Origin: Embleya sp040605455
Lineage (GTDB): Bacteria; Actinomycetota; Actinomycetes; Streptomycetales; Streptomycetaceae
Direction: 5' to 3'
Assembly (NCBI RefSeq): GCF_040605455.1
Contig: NZ_JBEXCV010000053.1
Location: 1-52,733, forward strand
DNA: 52,733 nt
The notes below the pieces were generated by a model. That model saw only the letters and a list, made by a program, of their open reading frames with translations, was not told where the DNA came from and did no database searches. Each line of letters opens with the position of its first letter. Positions within the stretch are counted from its first letter, which is position 1. The position numbers and the translations under genes are program-made. Shown piece after piece: positions 24,692-31,690 of this stretch.

Positions 24692-25306
24692 ATGAGGAAG
24701 ATCACCGCCGGCCTGTTCATCTCCCTCGACGGGGTCGTGGAGGCGCCCGACCAGTGGCACTTCCCGTACTTCAACGACGAGATGGGCGCAGCCGTCGGCG
24801 CGCTGTTCGACACGGCCGACACCGTGCTGCTCGGCCGTAAGACCTACGACAGCTTCGCCGGGGCATGGCCGGAGCGCGAGGCGGCCGGCGGCGAGGACGC
24901 GGGCTTCGCCAAGGCACTCGGCGACGTACGCAAGATCGTCGTGTCGCGGCAGAAGCTCGCGTTCACGTGGCGCAACTCCGAGCAACTCGACGGCGACCTG
25001 GTGGAGGCCGTCGCTGCCCTGAAGAGCGGGCCGGGCGCGGACATCACGGTGAGCGGCTCGATCTCGGTCGTCCGCCGGTTGCTGGCCGCCGCCCTCGTGG
25101 ACGAGCTGCATCTGCTGGTTCACCCGATCGCCATGCGCTCGGGCATGCGGCTGTTCGACGAGGGCGAGACCTCGATCCCGCTGCGGTTGCTCTCGTCCGA
25201 GGCGTTCCAGACCGGCGTGCTCCACCTCGTCTACGCCCCGACCGAGTCGCCCGCCGGCGCCACCTACACCGACGCCAAGGCGCACATCGCCCGCCCCGCG
25301 CAGTAG
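24692..25306 (+). CDS. dihydrofolate reductase / RibD C-terminal family protein
   Basis: 204 residues. The fold is that of DHFR and the RibD reductase domain: KITAGLFISLDGVVEAPDQW at the N-terminus, ADTVLLGRKTYDSFAGAWP for NADPH contact, DITVSGSISVVRRLLAAALVDELHLLVHPI, and the G(M)RLFDEG segment. It is not a housekeeping FolA; this branch comprises NADPH-dependent reductases of unknown substrate. ATG 24692 follows GGAGAG. Confidence 0.9.
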   Translation: MRKITAGLFISLDGVVEAPDQWHFPYFNDEMGAAVGALFDTADTVLLGRKTYDSFAGAWPEREAAGGEDAGFAKALGDVRKIVVSRQKLAFTWRNSEQLDGDLVEAVAALKSGPGADITVSGSISVVRRLLAAALVDELHLLVHPIAMRSGMRLFDEGETSIPLRLLSSEAFQTGVLHLVYAPTESPAGATYTDAKAHIARPAQ

Positions 25307-25627
25307 CACGCCCGGGCAGTCCGCCCTGCGGGATCCGCACTCCCGGATGCCCGTCGTCGGCGGCGCCCCGATGCCGCGATGTCCGGTTGGCAACTCGGGC
25401 CGGGCCGAACCCGGTACATGGTCCGCAGGGTCGACCCGGCGGTCGGCCGGGCGGTGTCCTCACGACGCCATCGAAGCGCGAATCCCGCTGCCACCTACGC
25501 CGGTTGGCTCGGAACCACTGCCGCGACGCGTCGATGCAGGCGTCCCGTGCGAGTCGGCCGGCGACGGTGCGGCGAGTGTCGCCGGCCCGCCGCCCGCGCC
25601 GGCCGTCGCCGCGACCGGGACGAGTGG
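25307..25627. other. 321-bp convergent intergenic region
   Basis: No supported gene. It starts with an imperfect hairpin-like inverted repeat (CGGGCA near 25313 with TGCCCG near 25348) that may terminate the DHFR-like gene. Confidence 0.35.
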
Positions 25628-26743
25628 TCAGCCCCCGACACGCCGCCGACCCTCGGGAGTGGCACGAGCGGCGCGCCATCGATCCGCGAGGTGTTTCTTC
25701 CACCCCTTCGGCGCCGGCCACGGAACCCCCCACTCGGCCAATTGCTTGCGCGTCCAGCCACCGGCAGGAGTGCGTGCCGCTTCGATCTCCTCGGGAGAGG
25801 GCAACACTTCGGCGCCTATCGGCCGTGGCGTCGCCGGCTTCGACTGCGTCGAGGAGTCACGCGAAAGATCGTCGGGTTCGCGCGGGCTCGGCCGATCCTG
25901 GTCTGTGTCGGGCGCGGGGCCGACCACCACACCGGGACAGAGGATCTCCAAGAGCCACTCCGCAACCAGCAGACGACGCAGCCCGGACCACAGCCGTAAG
26001 GCGGCCGCGGCGCGGGACGCGGGATCGACGTGCGCGAGCGCCGTCACCTCGGATCGACGCAGGAACACCGTACGTCGTTCGTCGTCGAGGACGTGGCCGG
26101 TCGTGTACTGCCAGTCCCGGACGACCTCGTCCAGTTGCTCCGTGGTGGCCGGCCGCAGCAGGCGCGGGCCGGATGCGTCGCCGCCTTCGCGACGTGCGTC
26201 GTTACCCGAAGTACCCCCGACGCCAGGCTCCTTGCCGCCACCGGCCACGCCCGGGGTAGGTAACGCGCCTGCCTTGGCGACCCGGTGGCGAGCGAGAGCG
26301 CGATTCATGCGCCGATTGCCTTCGAAGGCCGGGCGCCAGTCGTAGCTTTCATCCTCGGCCAGGCGCGCTGCAAGCCACTCCAGCGCCTCGCCGCGCTCGA
26401 TGCGGACGCCGGGCGGAGCCAATCGCTGCGCCTGGGCCCGGACGGCCGCCACCGACCTGCCGAGCCGCCCGGCCAATTCTTCGGCGGAGCCTCCCTCGCG
26501 GACCCCCTCGACCAGTTGTTCGCAGTCCGCAAGCGACCACGCCGTCCCCCGACGCTCGGCCTGCTCCGGTACGACGGAAAGCGGCTCGTCCACGACGTCC
26601 CCCGGTTGTCGAAGCCCGAAATGCTCTATGCAGTATGCCAACCGAAGCGCCCGATCAGGATCCGGACCGCGACGTCGCCGGCGTCCGAGAGCGACCCGCG
26701 CCGACGCAGCGCCGACCCGTCTCGGTACGCCCGGAGCGGACAC
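25628..26743 (-). CDS. hypothetical protein with possible DNA-binding helix-turn-helix
   Basis: 371 residues from GTG 26743, which directly abuts the stop of the upstream TetR gene (TGAGTG), so translation is probably coupled. Residues about 69-108, WSLADCEQLVEGVREGGSAEELAGRLGRSVAAVRAQAQRL, look like a Myb/SANT- or sigma-like helix-turn-helix. The middle (about 175-300) is mixed, with a Ser/Asp/Pro-rich stretch. The C-terminus WTRKQLAEWGVPWPAPKGWKKHL is a Trp-rich basic segment that could also bind nucleic acid. No enzyme motif is seen. I do not recognise the family. Confidence 0.65.
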   Translation of the reverse strand: MSAPGVPRRVGAASARVALGRRRRRGPDPDRALRLAYCIEHFGLRQPGDVVDEPLSVVPEQAERRGTAWSLADCEQLVEGVREGGSAEELAGRLGRSVAAVRAQAQRLAPPGVRIERGEALEWLAARLAEDESYDWRPAFEGNRRMNRALARHRVAKAGALPTPGVAGGGKEPGVGGTSGNDARREGGDASGPRLLRPATTEQLDEVVRDWQYTTGHVLDDERRTVFLRRSEVTALAHVDPASRAAAALRLWSGLRRLLVAEWLLEILCPGVVVGPAPDTDQDRPSPREPDDLSRDSSTQSKPATPRPIGAEVLPSPEEIEAARTPAGGWTRKQLAEWGVPWPAPKGWKKHLADRWRAARATPEGRRRVGG

Positions 26744-27343
26744 TCAATCCGAGCGGGGCCTGAGGAGGTCCTCGACGAGGGTGTTCACCAGGCCGCGGGG
26801 GATGCTCGAACCGGTCAGGGCGCAATAGACGATCGGACCGACGAGAGCGTCGATCGTGGGGTCGGGGCCGAGTCCGGGCGAGATCTCGCCGGCCTCGATT
26901 GCCCGCGCGAGCATTTCGCGTTCCTGGTCACGGCGTGGGCCGAGATAGCGCTTGTGAAAGCTCTTGGCCGTTTCGGGATCGTGCTGCGCCTCGGCGATGA
27001 GCGCGAGCAGGACCTTGCCGGCGGGGTCGCGGGTGAGGAATCGCGCGAAGCGGCGCAGGTAGACGCGGATGCTCTCCGCCGTGGGCTTCTCCGTCGGGAC
27101 GGGGAGGCGTTTGTCGCTGTCTTCGATGAGCGTGTCCAGGAGGATCTCGACCTTCGAGGGCCACCAGCGGTAGATCGTCTGCTTGGCGACGCCGGCACGG
27201 CGCGCGATCGCCTCGACGGTGAGGGCGCCGAAGCCGTGCTCGACGAGCAGATCGTCCGCGGCATGAAGCACGGCCAGACGTGCGGCCTCGTCGCGCCGAC
27301 TGCCGGAGTGCGGCCGGCGGGGCTGAGAACTCGTGACGGACAT
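26744..27343 (-). CDS. TetR/AcrR family transcriptional regulator
   Basis: 199 residues. N-terminal helix-turn-helix: VLHAADDLLVEHGFGALTVEAIARRAGVAKQTIYRWWPSKVEILLDTL (about 25-72). The C-terminal ligand domain is of the TetR_C_33-like kind. ATG 27343 (MSVTSS) is preferred; GTG 27352 is possible. It is divergent from an SDR gene, with a clear inverted-repeat operator in the shared region. Inferred role: repressor of the SDR gene and of its own two-gene operon. Confidence 0.93.
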   Translation of the reverse strand: MSVTSSQPRRPHSGSRRDEAARLAVLHAADDLLVEHGFGALTVEAIARRAGVAKQTIYRWWPSKVEILLDTLIEDSDKRLPVPTEKPTAESIRVYLRRFARFLTRDPAGKVLLALIAEAQHDPETAKSFHKRYLGPRRDQEREMLARAIEAGEISPGLGPDPTIDALVGPIVYCALTGSSIPRGLVNTLVEDLLRPRSD

Positions 27344-27380
27344 GCGAAACACGATACCCGCCGGCGGCTTTCGTGGTTAG

Positions 27381-27404
27381 TCTAGACGCAACGACTCGTC
27401 TAGA
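27381..27404. promoter_or_regulatory. TetR operator, perfect inverted repeat
   Basis: TCTAGACG (27381-27388) and CGTCTAGA (27397-27404) are perfect inverted half-sites with an 8-nt spacer. They lie in the 92 bp between the TetR start and the SDR start. The low-GC half-sites contain TAGATT/TAGTCT, which could overlap -10 elements in both directions. This is a typical TetR dyad. Confidence 0.8.
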
Positions 27405-27435
27405 TTGATTGTCTTCCCACCACCGAGGAGTGCAT

Positions 27436-28131
27436 GTGTCCGCCACGTCCAACCGCCGAGCCCTGGTCATCGGAGCCTCTCGAGGATTGGGTCTCGTGCT
27501 CGCCGACGAACTCGCCCGACGCGGCTGGCAAGTCATCGCCACGACGCGCCGGGAAAGCAGCGAGCTGCAAGCGAATGCCGATGCCTGGAACGGACGGCTG
27601 GAGATCGAATCGTTGGAGATGACAAGCCCCGTGGAGTTGTCCGCTCTGCGTGAGCGCCTGGAAGGTCGTCGACTCGATCTGCTCTTCGTCAACGCGGCGA
27701 TCGACCGCGGCAATCTGCCCATCGACGAGGTCCCGACCGACATGTTCACCGAGGTGATGATCACCAACGTGTTGAGCCCGCTGCGTGCCGTCGAGGCCCT
27801 TCGCGGACTCGTCGCGCCCGGCGGAACCGTCGCGGTCATGTCCTCCGACCAGGGCAGCATCTCGCGCAACACCGAGGACGGCTACGAGCTCTACAAGGCC
27901 AGCAAGGCCGCGCTCAACCAGCTGATGCGCAGTTACACCACCCGCAATGCCGACGACGGACACACCAAGTTGCTCATCGACCCCGGCCACAATCGCACTC
28001 GGCTCGGCGGATTCGACGCGCCACTGGCCCCCCGGGAGAGCATCCCGGCCGTCGTCGACGTCCTCGAAGCGCAGGCCGGCGCCCCCGGCCTGCAGTTCCT
28101 GGACCGCCACGGCGAGACCGTCCCGTGGTAG
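27436..28131 (+). CDS. short-chain dehydrogenase/reductase
   Basis: 231 residues. Nucleotide-binding GASRGLG (13-19), NAA (86-88) in place of NAG, catalytic Tyr153-x3-Lys157 in YKASK, and MSSDQGS carrying the Ser are present. The DPGHNRTRLGG segment follows the active site. Arg near the end of strand 2 (TTRRE) favours NADPH. The short length resembles atypical SDRs acting on small carbonyl compounds. GTG 27436 is chosen because GAGGAG lies 5 nt upstream. It is under the probable control of the divergent TetR. Confidence 0.9.
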   Translation: MSATSNRRALVIGASRGLGLVLADELARRGWQVIATTRRESSELQANADAWNGRLEIESLEMTSPVELSALRERLEGRRLDLLFVNAAIDRGNLPIDEVPTDMFTEVMITNVLSPLRAVEALRGLVAPGGTVAVMSSDQGSISRNTEDGYELYKASKAALNQLMRSYTTRNADDGHTKLLIDPGHNRTRLGGFDAPLAPRESIPAVVDVLEAQAGAPGLQFLDRHGETVPW

Positions 28132-28324
28132 AGCTCCAAGCCTGAGCGCCGGGACCGCTCCTGTACCAAGGGGCCGACGGGCGAGGGTGGTTGCGGGTGA
28201 CCGATCCAGGAGTACGAAATCTCCGCAGCCGAAGCCGACCAGGTCTTCCGGGGCTTCGGCTCGAACGCGACGATCGAGGATTTCGCAATCATCCGTCTTC
28301 CATCCGTCTTCGCAACCACATCGG

Positions 28325-29185
28325 CTACAAATTCCGACCCTGATCCGCTGGGTGGTCGTGGGTGGCGGCGGCCGTGGCGGTGGCGGTGCGGATGAGGGCG
28401 GCCGTGGCCGTGGAGCGCGATTGTTGGGGCCAGGCGATGGCGAGGATTACGGGTGGGGCGTCCAGGACCGGGCGGTAGACGACGCCCGAGCGCGGGTATC
28501 GGCTGGCGACGGAGGCGGGGAGCAGGGGAGCGACGCGGCCCAGGCCGACCAGGGCGAGGAGTTGAGCCAGGTCACGCGTCTCCTGGCGGATCTCGTCGAG
28601 GAAGCGGTGCAGGTCGCCGGCGTGCAGGCCGAGGTCGGCGAGGGTGAGGTGGTCGCGGTCGGCGAGCGGGTGGCCGGCGGCGAGGGCGACCACGCGCGGT
28701 TCGGCGGCCAGCGTCTCGGCGTCCAGGCCGGTGTGGTCGAACGGCTCGTGAACCAGGGCCACATCGGCCTCGCCGCAGCGCAGGAGCCGTGGTTGTTCGT
28801 GCCATCCGCACAGTCGGACGGCGACCGGTACGGCGCCGGGCTCGCGGGCGTAGCGGTCCAGGATCGGTTCGAGGAGTCCCGCATCGCCGTCGGCCTTGAC
28901 GGCCAGGACCAGTTTCGGCTCCGGGCCGGCGGCGCGCTGGGTCCGGCGTCCGGCGGCCCGCAGGGCGTCCAGGGCGATCCGCGCCTCCGCGAGGAGCACC
29001 GTTCCGGCCGGGGTCAACGTCACGTTGTGGGTGGTTCGTTCGAAGAGGATGACGCCCAGTTCGGTCTCCAGGCGGCGGATCGCGCGGGACAACGGCGGTG
29101 CGGAGATACCCAGTCGCTCGGCGGCGCGCGCGAAGTTGAGTTCCTCGGCGACGGCGACGAAGTAGCGCAGCGGACGGGATTCCAT
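28325..29185 (-). CDS. LysR family transcriptional regulator
   Basis: 286 residues from ATG 29185. The N-terminal helix-turn-helix is canonical: LRYFVAVAEELNFARAAERLGISAPPLSRAIRRLETELGVILFERT. The type-2 periplasmic-binding-like effector domain spans about 90-260. It is divergent from an NmrA-like oxidoreductase gene, the usual LysR arrangement, and probably activates or represses it. The C-terminal 25 residues are Ala/Thr-rich. The reading frame continues upstream as noise and was cut at the helix-turn-helix. Confidence 0.93.
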   Translation of the reverse strand: MESRPLRYFVAVAEELNFARAAERLGISAPPLSRAIRRLETELGVILFERTTHNVTLTPAGTVLLAEARIALDALRAAGRRTQRAAGPEPKLVLAVKADGDAGLLEPILDRYAREPGAVPVAVRLCGWHEQPRLLRCGEADVALVHEPFDHTGLDAETLAAEPRVVALAAGHPLADRDHLTLADLGLHAGDLHRFLDEIRQETRDLAQLLALVGLGRVAPLLPASVASRYPRSGVVYRPVLDAPPVILAIAWPQQSRSTATAALIRTATATAAATHDHPADQGRNL

Positions 29186-29205
29186 GCTCGGGCCCTTCGT
29201 TCGGT

Positions 29206-29236
29206 GATGTCGTCGGATATCAACGGATGTCGTCGG
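29206..29236. repeat. direct repeats in LysR/NmrA intergenic region
   Basis: GATGTCGTCGG occurs at 29206-29216 and 29226-29236, 20 bp apart (two helical turns), starting 20 bp upstream of the LysR start. A second pair, CGCGAGGC(T/A)TCC, lies near 29407 and 29437. Either could be regulator binding sites. Confidence 0.45.
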
Positions 29237-29479
29237 GTGTCCGGGGCTGCCTGCGTGCCCTCGGGTCTTGCCCTTCGGCAGTGCCTCGGTGTCGCGCTCG
29301 GTGACGCGCGCTCCGTACCGACCACGGCATTGCCCTGAGGGTAACAAGCAGGAGCGGGACGATCCTTCAGTTCCGGCGCCGCACGCGGCAGGCTCGACGA
29401 CATCCCGCGAGGCTTCCACTTCCTTTGAAGCATTCCGCGAGGCATCCCTTCCCCTTCTTTTCCTCCCTCGGAGTTGTTC

Positions 29480-30373
29480 ATGATCGTCGTCACCACCCCG
29501 ACCGGGCAGATCGGCCGACAGGTCCTCGACCGTCTGCTCGATGCCCCCGACCGCACCACCGCGGGAATCCGAGTGATCGCCCGCGACCCCGCCCGCCTGT
29601 CCCCGCGGGTACGCCAACACGTCGAAATCGTCGAGGGATCGCACGCCGACCCCGCCGTGCTGACGAAGGCGTGCGCGGACGCGGACAGCGTGTTCTGGCT
29701 GGTGCCTCCGACTCAGGGGGCCGACAGCGTGGAGGGCCACTTCCGCGCCTTCACCGCGCCGCTGTGCGAGCAGATCGCACACGGGCGCGTCCGGCGGGTC
29801 GTCGCCGTCTCCACGCTGGGCCGCGGCGTGGCCGAGAACGCCGGGCAGATATCGGCATCGCTCGCCATGGACGAGGCGATCGAGGCCACCGGTGTGCACT
29901 ACCGGGCGTTGTGCGCACCGTTCCTGATGGAGAACCTGCTCGGTCAGGTCGAATCGATCCGCGACGCGGGCATGTTCTTCCTGGCCCTGACCCGGGACCG
30001 CGTCCTGCGCACCTGCACCTCCGGCGACATCGCCGGCACCGCGGCCCGGCTGCTGCTCGACGACACCTGGACCGGCCAGGAGGACGTCCCGGTGGTCGGA
30101 CCCGACGATCTCTCCCCGGAGGGCATGGCGCAGGTGGCCTCCGAGGTGCTGGAGCGGACGATCCGCGTCCGGCAGACCGGTACCGCGGACTACAAGGCGA
30201 CGGCAATGCGGCACGGCGCGAGCGAGGCGTGGGCCCAGGGACTCGCCGACATGGTCCAGGCCCTCGACGACCAGGGCTGCTACGGCATCGACGCGCCCAG
30301 TACGCCCGAATCCGCACCCACCGACTTCCGCCGCTGGTGCCACGACGTCCTCAAGCCGGCCGTCCGGGCATAG
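29480..30373 (+). CDS. NmrA-like NAD(P)-binding protein (atypical SDR)
   Basis: 297 residues. It begins MIVVTTPTGQIGRQVLDRLL, where TPTGQIG is the GxxGxxG-type nucleotide loop of the NmrA/atypical SDR family. Next come VIARDPARLSP (strand 2 with Arg, NADPH-like), VFWLVPP, and VRRVVAVSTLGRGVAE. The catalytic Tyr-Lys of classical SDRs is not evident. Members act as NAD(P)H-dependent reductases or redox-sensing regulators. ATG 29480 has GGAG upstream. It is divergent from a LysR regulator and ends at a strong hairpin. Confidence 0.88.
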   Translation: MIVVTTPTGQIGRQVLDRLLDAPDRTTAGIRVIARDPARLSPRVRQHVEIVEGSHADPAVLTKACADADSVFWLVPPTQGADSVEGHFRAFTAPLCEQIAHGRVRRVVAVSTLGRGVAENAGQISASLAMDEAIEATGVHYRALCAPFLMENLLGQVESIRDAGMFFLALTRDRVLRTCTSGDIAGTAARLLLDDTWTGQEDVPVVGPDDLSPEGMAQVASEVLERTIRVRQTGTADYKATAMRHGASEAWAQGLADMVQALDDQGCYGIDAPSTPESAPTDFRRWCHDVLKPAVRA

Positions 30374-30431
30374 CCGCCCCGGCCCGCCACGCCCGTCGGC
30401 GGCATGGGAGTCACCCCCCGCTTCCGGCCGC

Positions 30432-30472
30432 GGGACGCATCCCGGCCCGGTCCCGTGGCCGGGATGCGTCCC
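30432..30472 (+). terminator. strong hairpin terminator
   Basis: GGGACGCATCCCGGCC (30432-30447) and its exact complement (30457-30472) form a 16-bp stem with a 9-nt loop. It lies 58 bp after the NmrA-like gene. Confidence 0.85.
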
Positions 30473-30630
30473 CGCGTGATGTCGGCTCGGGTACCGGTAC
30501 CTCCGTACCGGCCCCGCGTGGAATTCTCGTCCCGCCGCACGACGGACGGCCCCGAATGCCCTGGCAGAGTTGTGATCACAAGGCACGGGGGCGGTTCGCA
30601 GTACCGATCGAGTCCCCCGAATTCGGCCTC

Positions 30631-30657
30631 TCGGCCGCGCCACTTCGGCGCGGCCGA
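30631..30657. repeat. 11-bp stem-loop upstream of ABC exporter
   Basis: TCGGCCGCGCC and its exact complement enclose ACTTC. It lies about 145 bp before the ABC ATPase start, in a 430-bp stretch without genes. It could be an attenuator or a structured leader. Near the start codon, ATTTCTCGACGGTCGAAAT (about 30769-30787) is an imperfect dyad that could be an operator. Confidence 0.45.
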
Positions 30658-30802
30658 CCCACGACGAGCCACCGGCGCCCCGCGCGCCGCCGGAGTGCGG
30701 GATCGCCCCACGCCCGGGTCGGCACGGACATCCGTCGCCGCAGATTCCAAGGCGTCGTGGTCGCCGAATTTCTCGACGGTCGAAATCTCTACGGGAGGCA
30801 CC

Positions 30803-31690
30803 ATGTTCGGGCGAGGCAAACGAGGCGACCGACGGGCCGAGACGGAGCCCGCCGCGTTCCCGCGCCCGGACCAGCCCGGACCGCACCACCTCTCACCGCA
30901 CCCCGCGCACCCGACCCACTCGGCGCCCGCGGCCGCCGGCGCGCCCGCCGTGCGGCTCGAAGGGGTCGTCAAGACCTACGGGAGCGGCGCGGAGACGGTC
31001 CACGCCCTGCGCGGCATCGACCTGCAGATCCCCAAGGGCACCTTCACCGCCGTCATGGGCCCCTCCGGCTCCGGCAAGAGCACCTTCCTGCACTGCGCCG
31101 CCGGACTCGACAAGCCCGGCTCGGGCCGCGTGCTGCTCGGCAACGACGACCTCACCGCGATGAACGAGAATCAACTCACCCGGCTGCGCCGAACCCGCCT
31201 GGGCTTCGTCTTCCAGGCGTTCAACCTGCTGCCCTCGCTCACCGTCGAGAAGAACGTCCTGCTCCCGCTGCGCCTGGCCGGCGAACGCGCCGACCGCCGC
31301 CGCGCCGCCGAGGTATTGGCCATGGTCGGCCTGCACGAGCACGCCAACCGCCGCCCCTCCCAACTCTCCGGCGGCCAGCAACAACGTGTCGCGATCGCCC
31401 GCGCCCTGGTCACCCGACCCGACGTGCTGTTCGCCGACGAGCCCACCGGGGCACTGGACACCACCACCGCCGGCGATGTGCTCTCGCTGCTGCGCCGGGC
31501 CGTCGACGACAGCGGCGCCACCATCGTCATGGTCACCCACGACCCGGTCGCCGCCGCCTATGCCGACCGCGTCGTCTTCCTCGCCGCCGGCCACCTCGCC
31601 GGCCACTTGCACGCGCCCACCCCCGAAGCGGTCGCGGCCCGCATGGTCGCCCTGTCGCAGCCGGCCCGAGCGCAGGGACGGGCCGCCTGA
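30803..31690 (+). CDS. ABC transporter ATP-binding protein, MacB/LolD type
   Basis: 295 residues. A Pro/His-rich N-terminal 48 residues precedes the ATPase domain. Walker A is GPSGSGKST (86-94), the Q-loop is FVFQAFNLLP, the signature is LSGGQQQRVAIARAL, and Walker B is VLFADEPTGALD with MVTHD as H-loop. The FNLLPSLTVEKNVLLPLRLAG segment is typical of LolD/MacB/FtsE-type exporters. GGGAGG precedes ATG 30803. Its stop overlaps the permease start by one base (TGATG), so the two form one exporter. Confidence 0.95.
   Translation: MFGRGKRGDRRAETEPAAFPRPDQPGPHHLSPHPAHPTHSAPAAAGAPAVRLEGVVKTYGSGAETVHALRGIDLQIPKGTFTAVMGPSGSGKSTFLHCAAGLDKPGSGRVLLGNDDLTAMNENQLTRLRRTRLGFVFQAFNLLPSLTVEKNVLLPLRLAGERADRRRAAEVLAMVGLHEHANRRPSQLSGGQQQRVAIARALVTRPDVLFADEPTGALDTTTAGDVLSLLRRAVDDSGATIVMVTHDPVAAAYADRVVFLAAGHLAGHLHAPTPEAVAARMVALSQPARAQGRAA

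Noticed and set aside
28205..28310. Plus-strand segment reading EISAAEADQVFRGFGSNATI after the SDR gene
   Set aside because: It looks slightly protein-like but has no start codon, weak GC3 bias and no family I can name.
28325..30889. LysR frame extended to over 850 codons
   Set aside because: Only the part after the helix-turn-helix Met at 29185 is protein-like. The rest is antisense to the NmrA-like gene.
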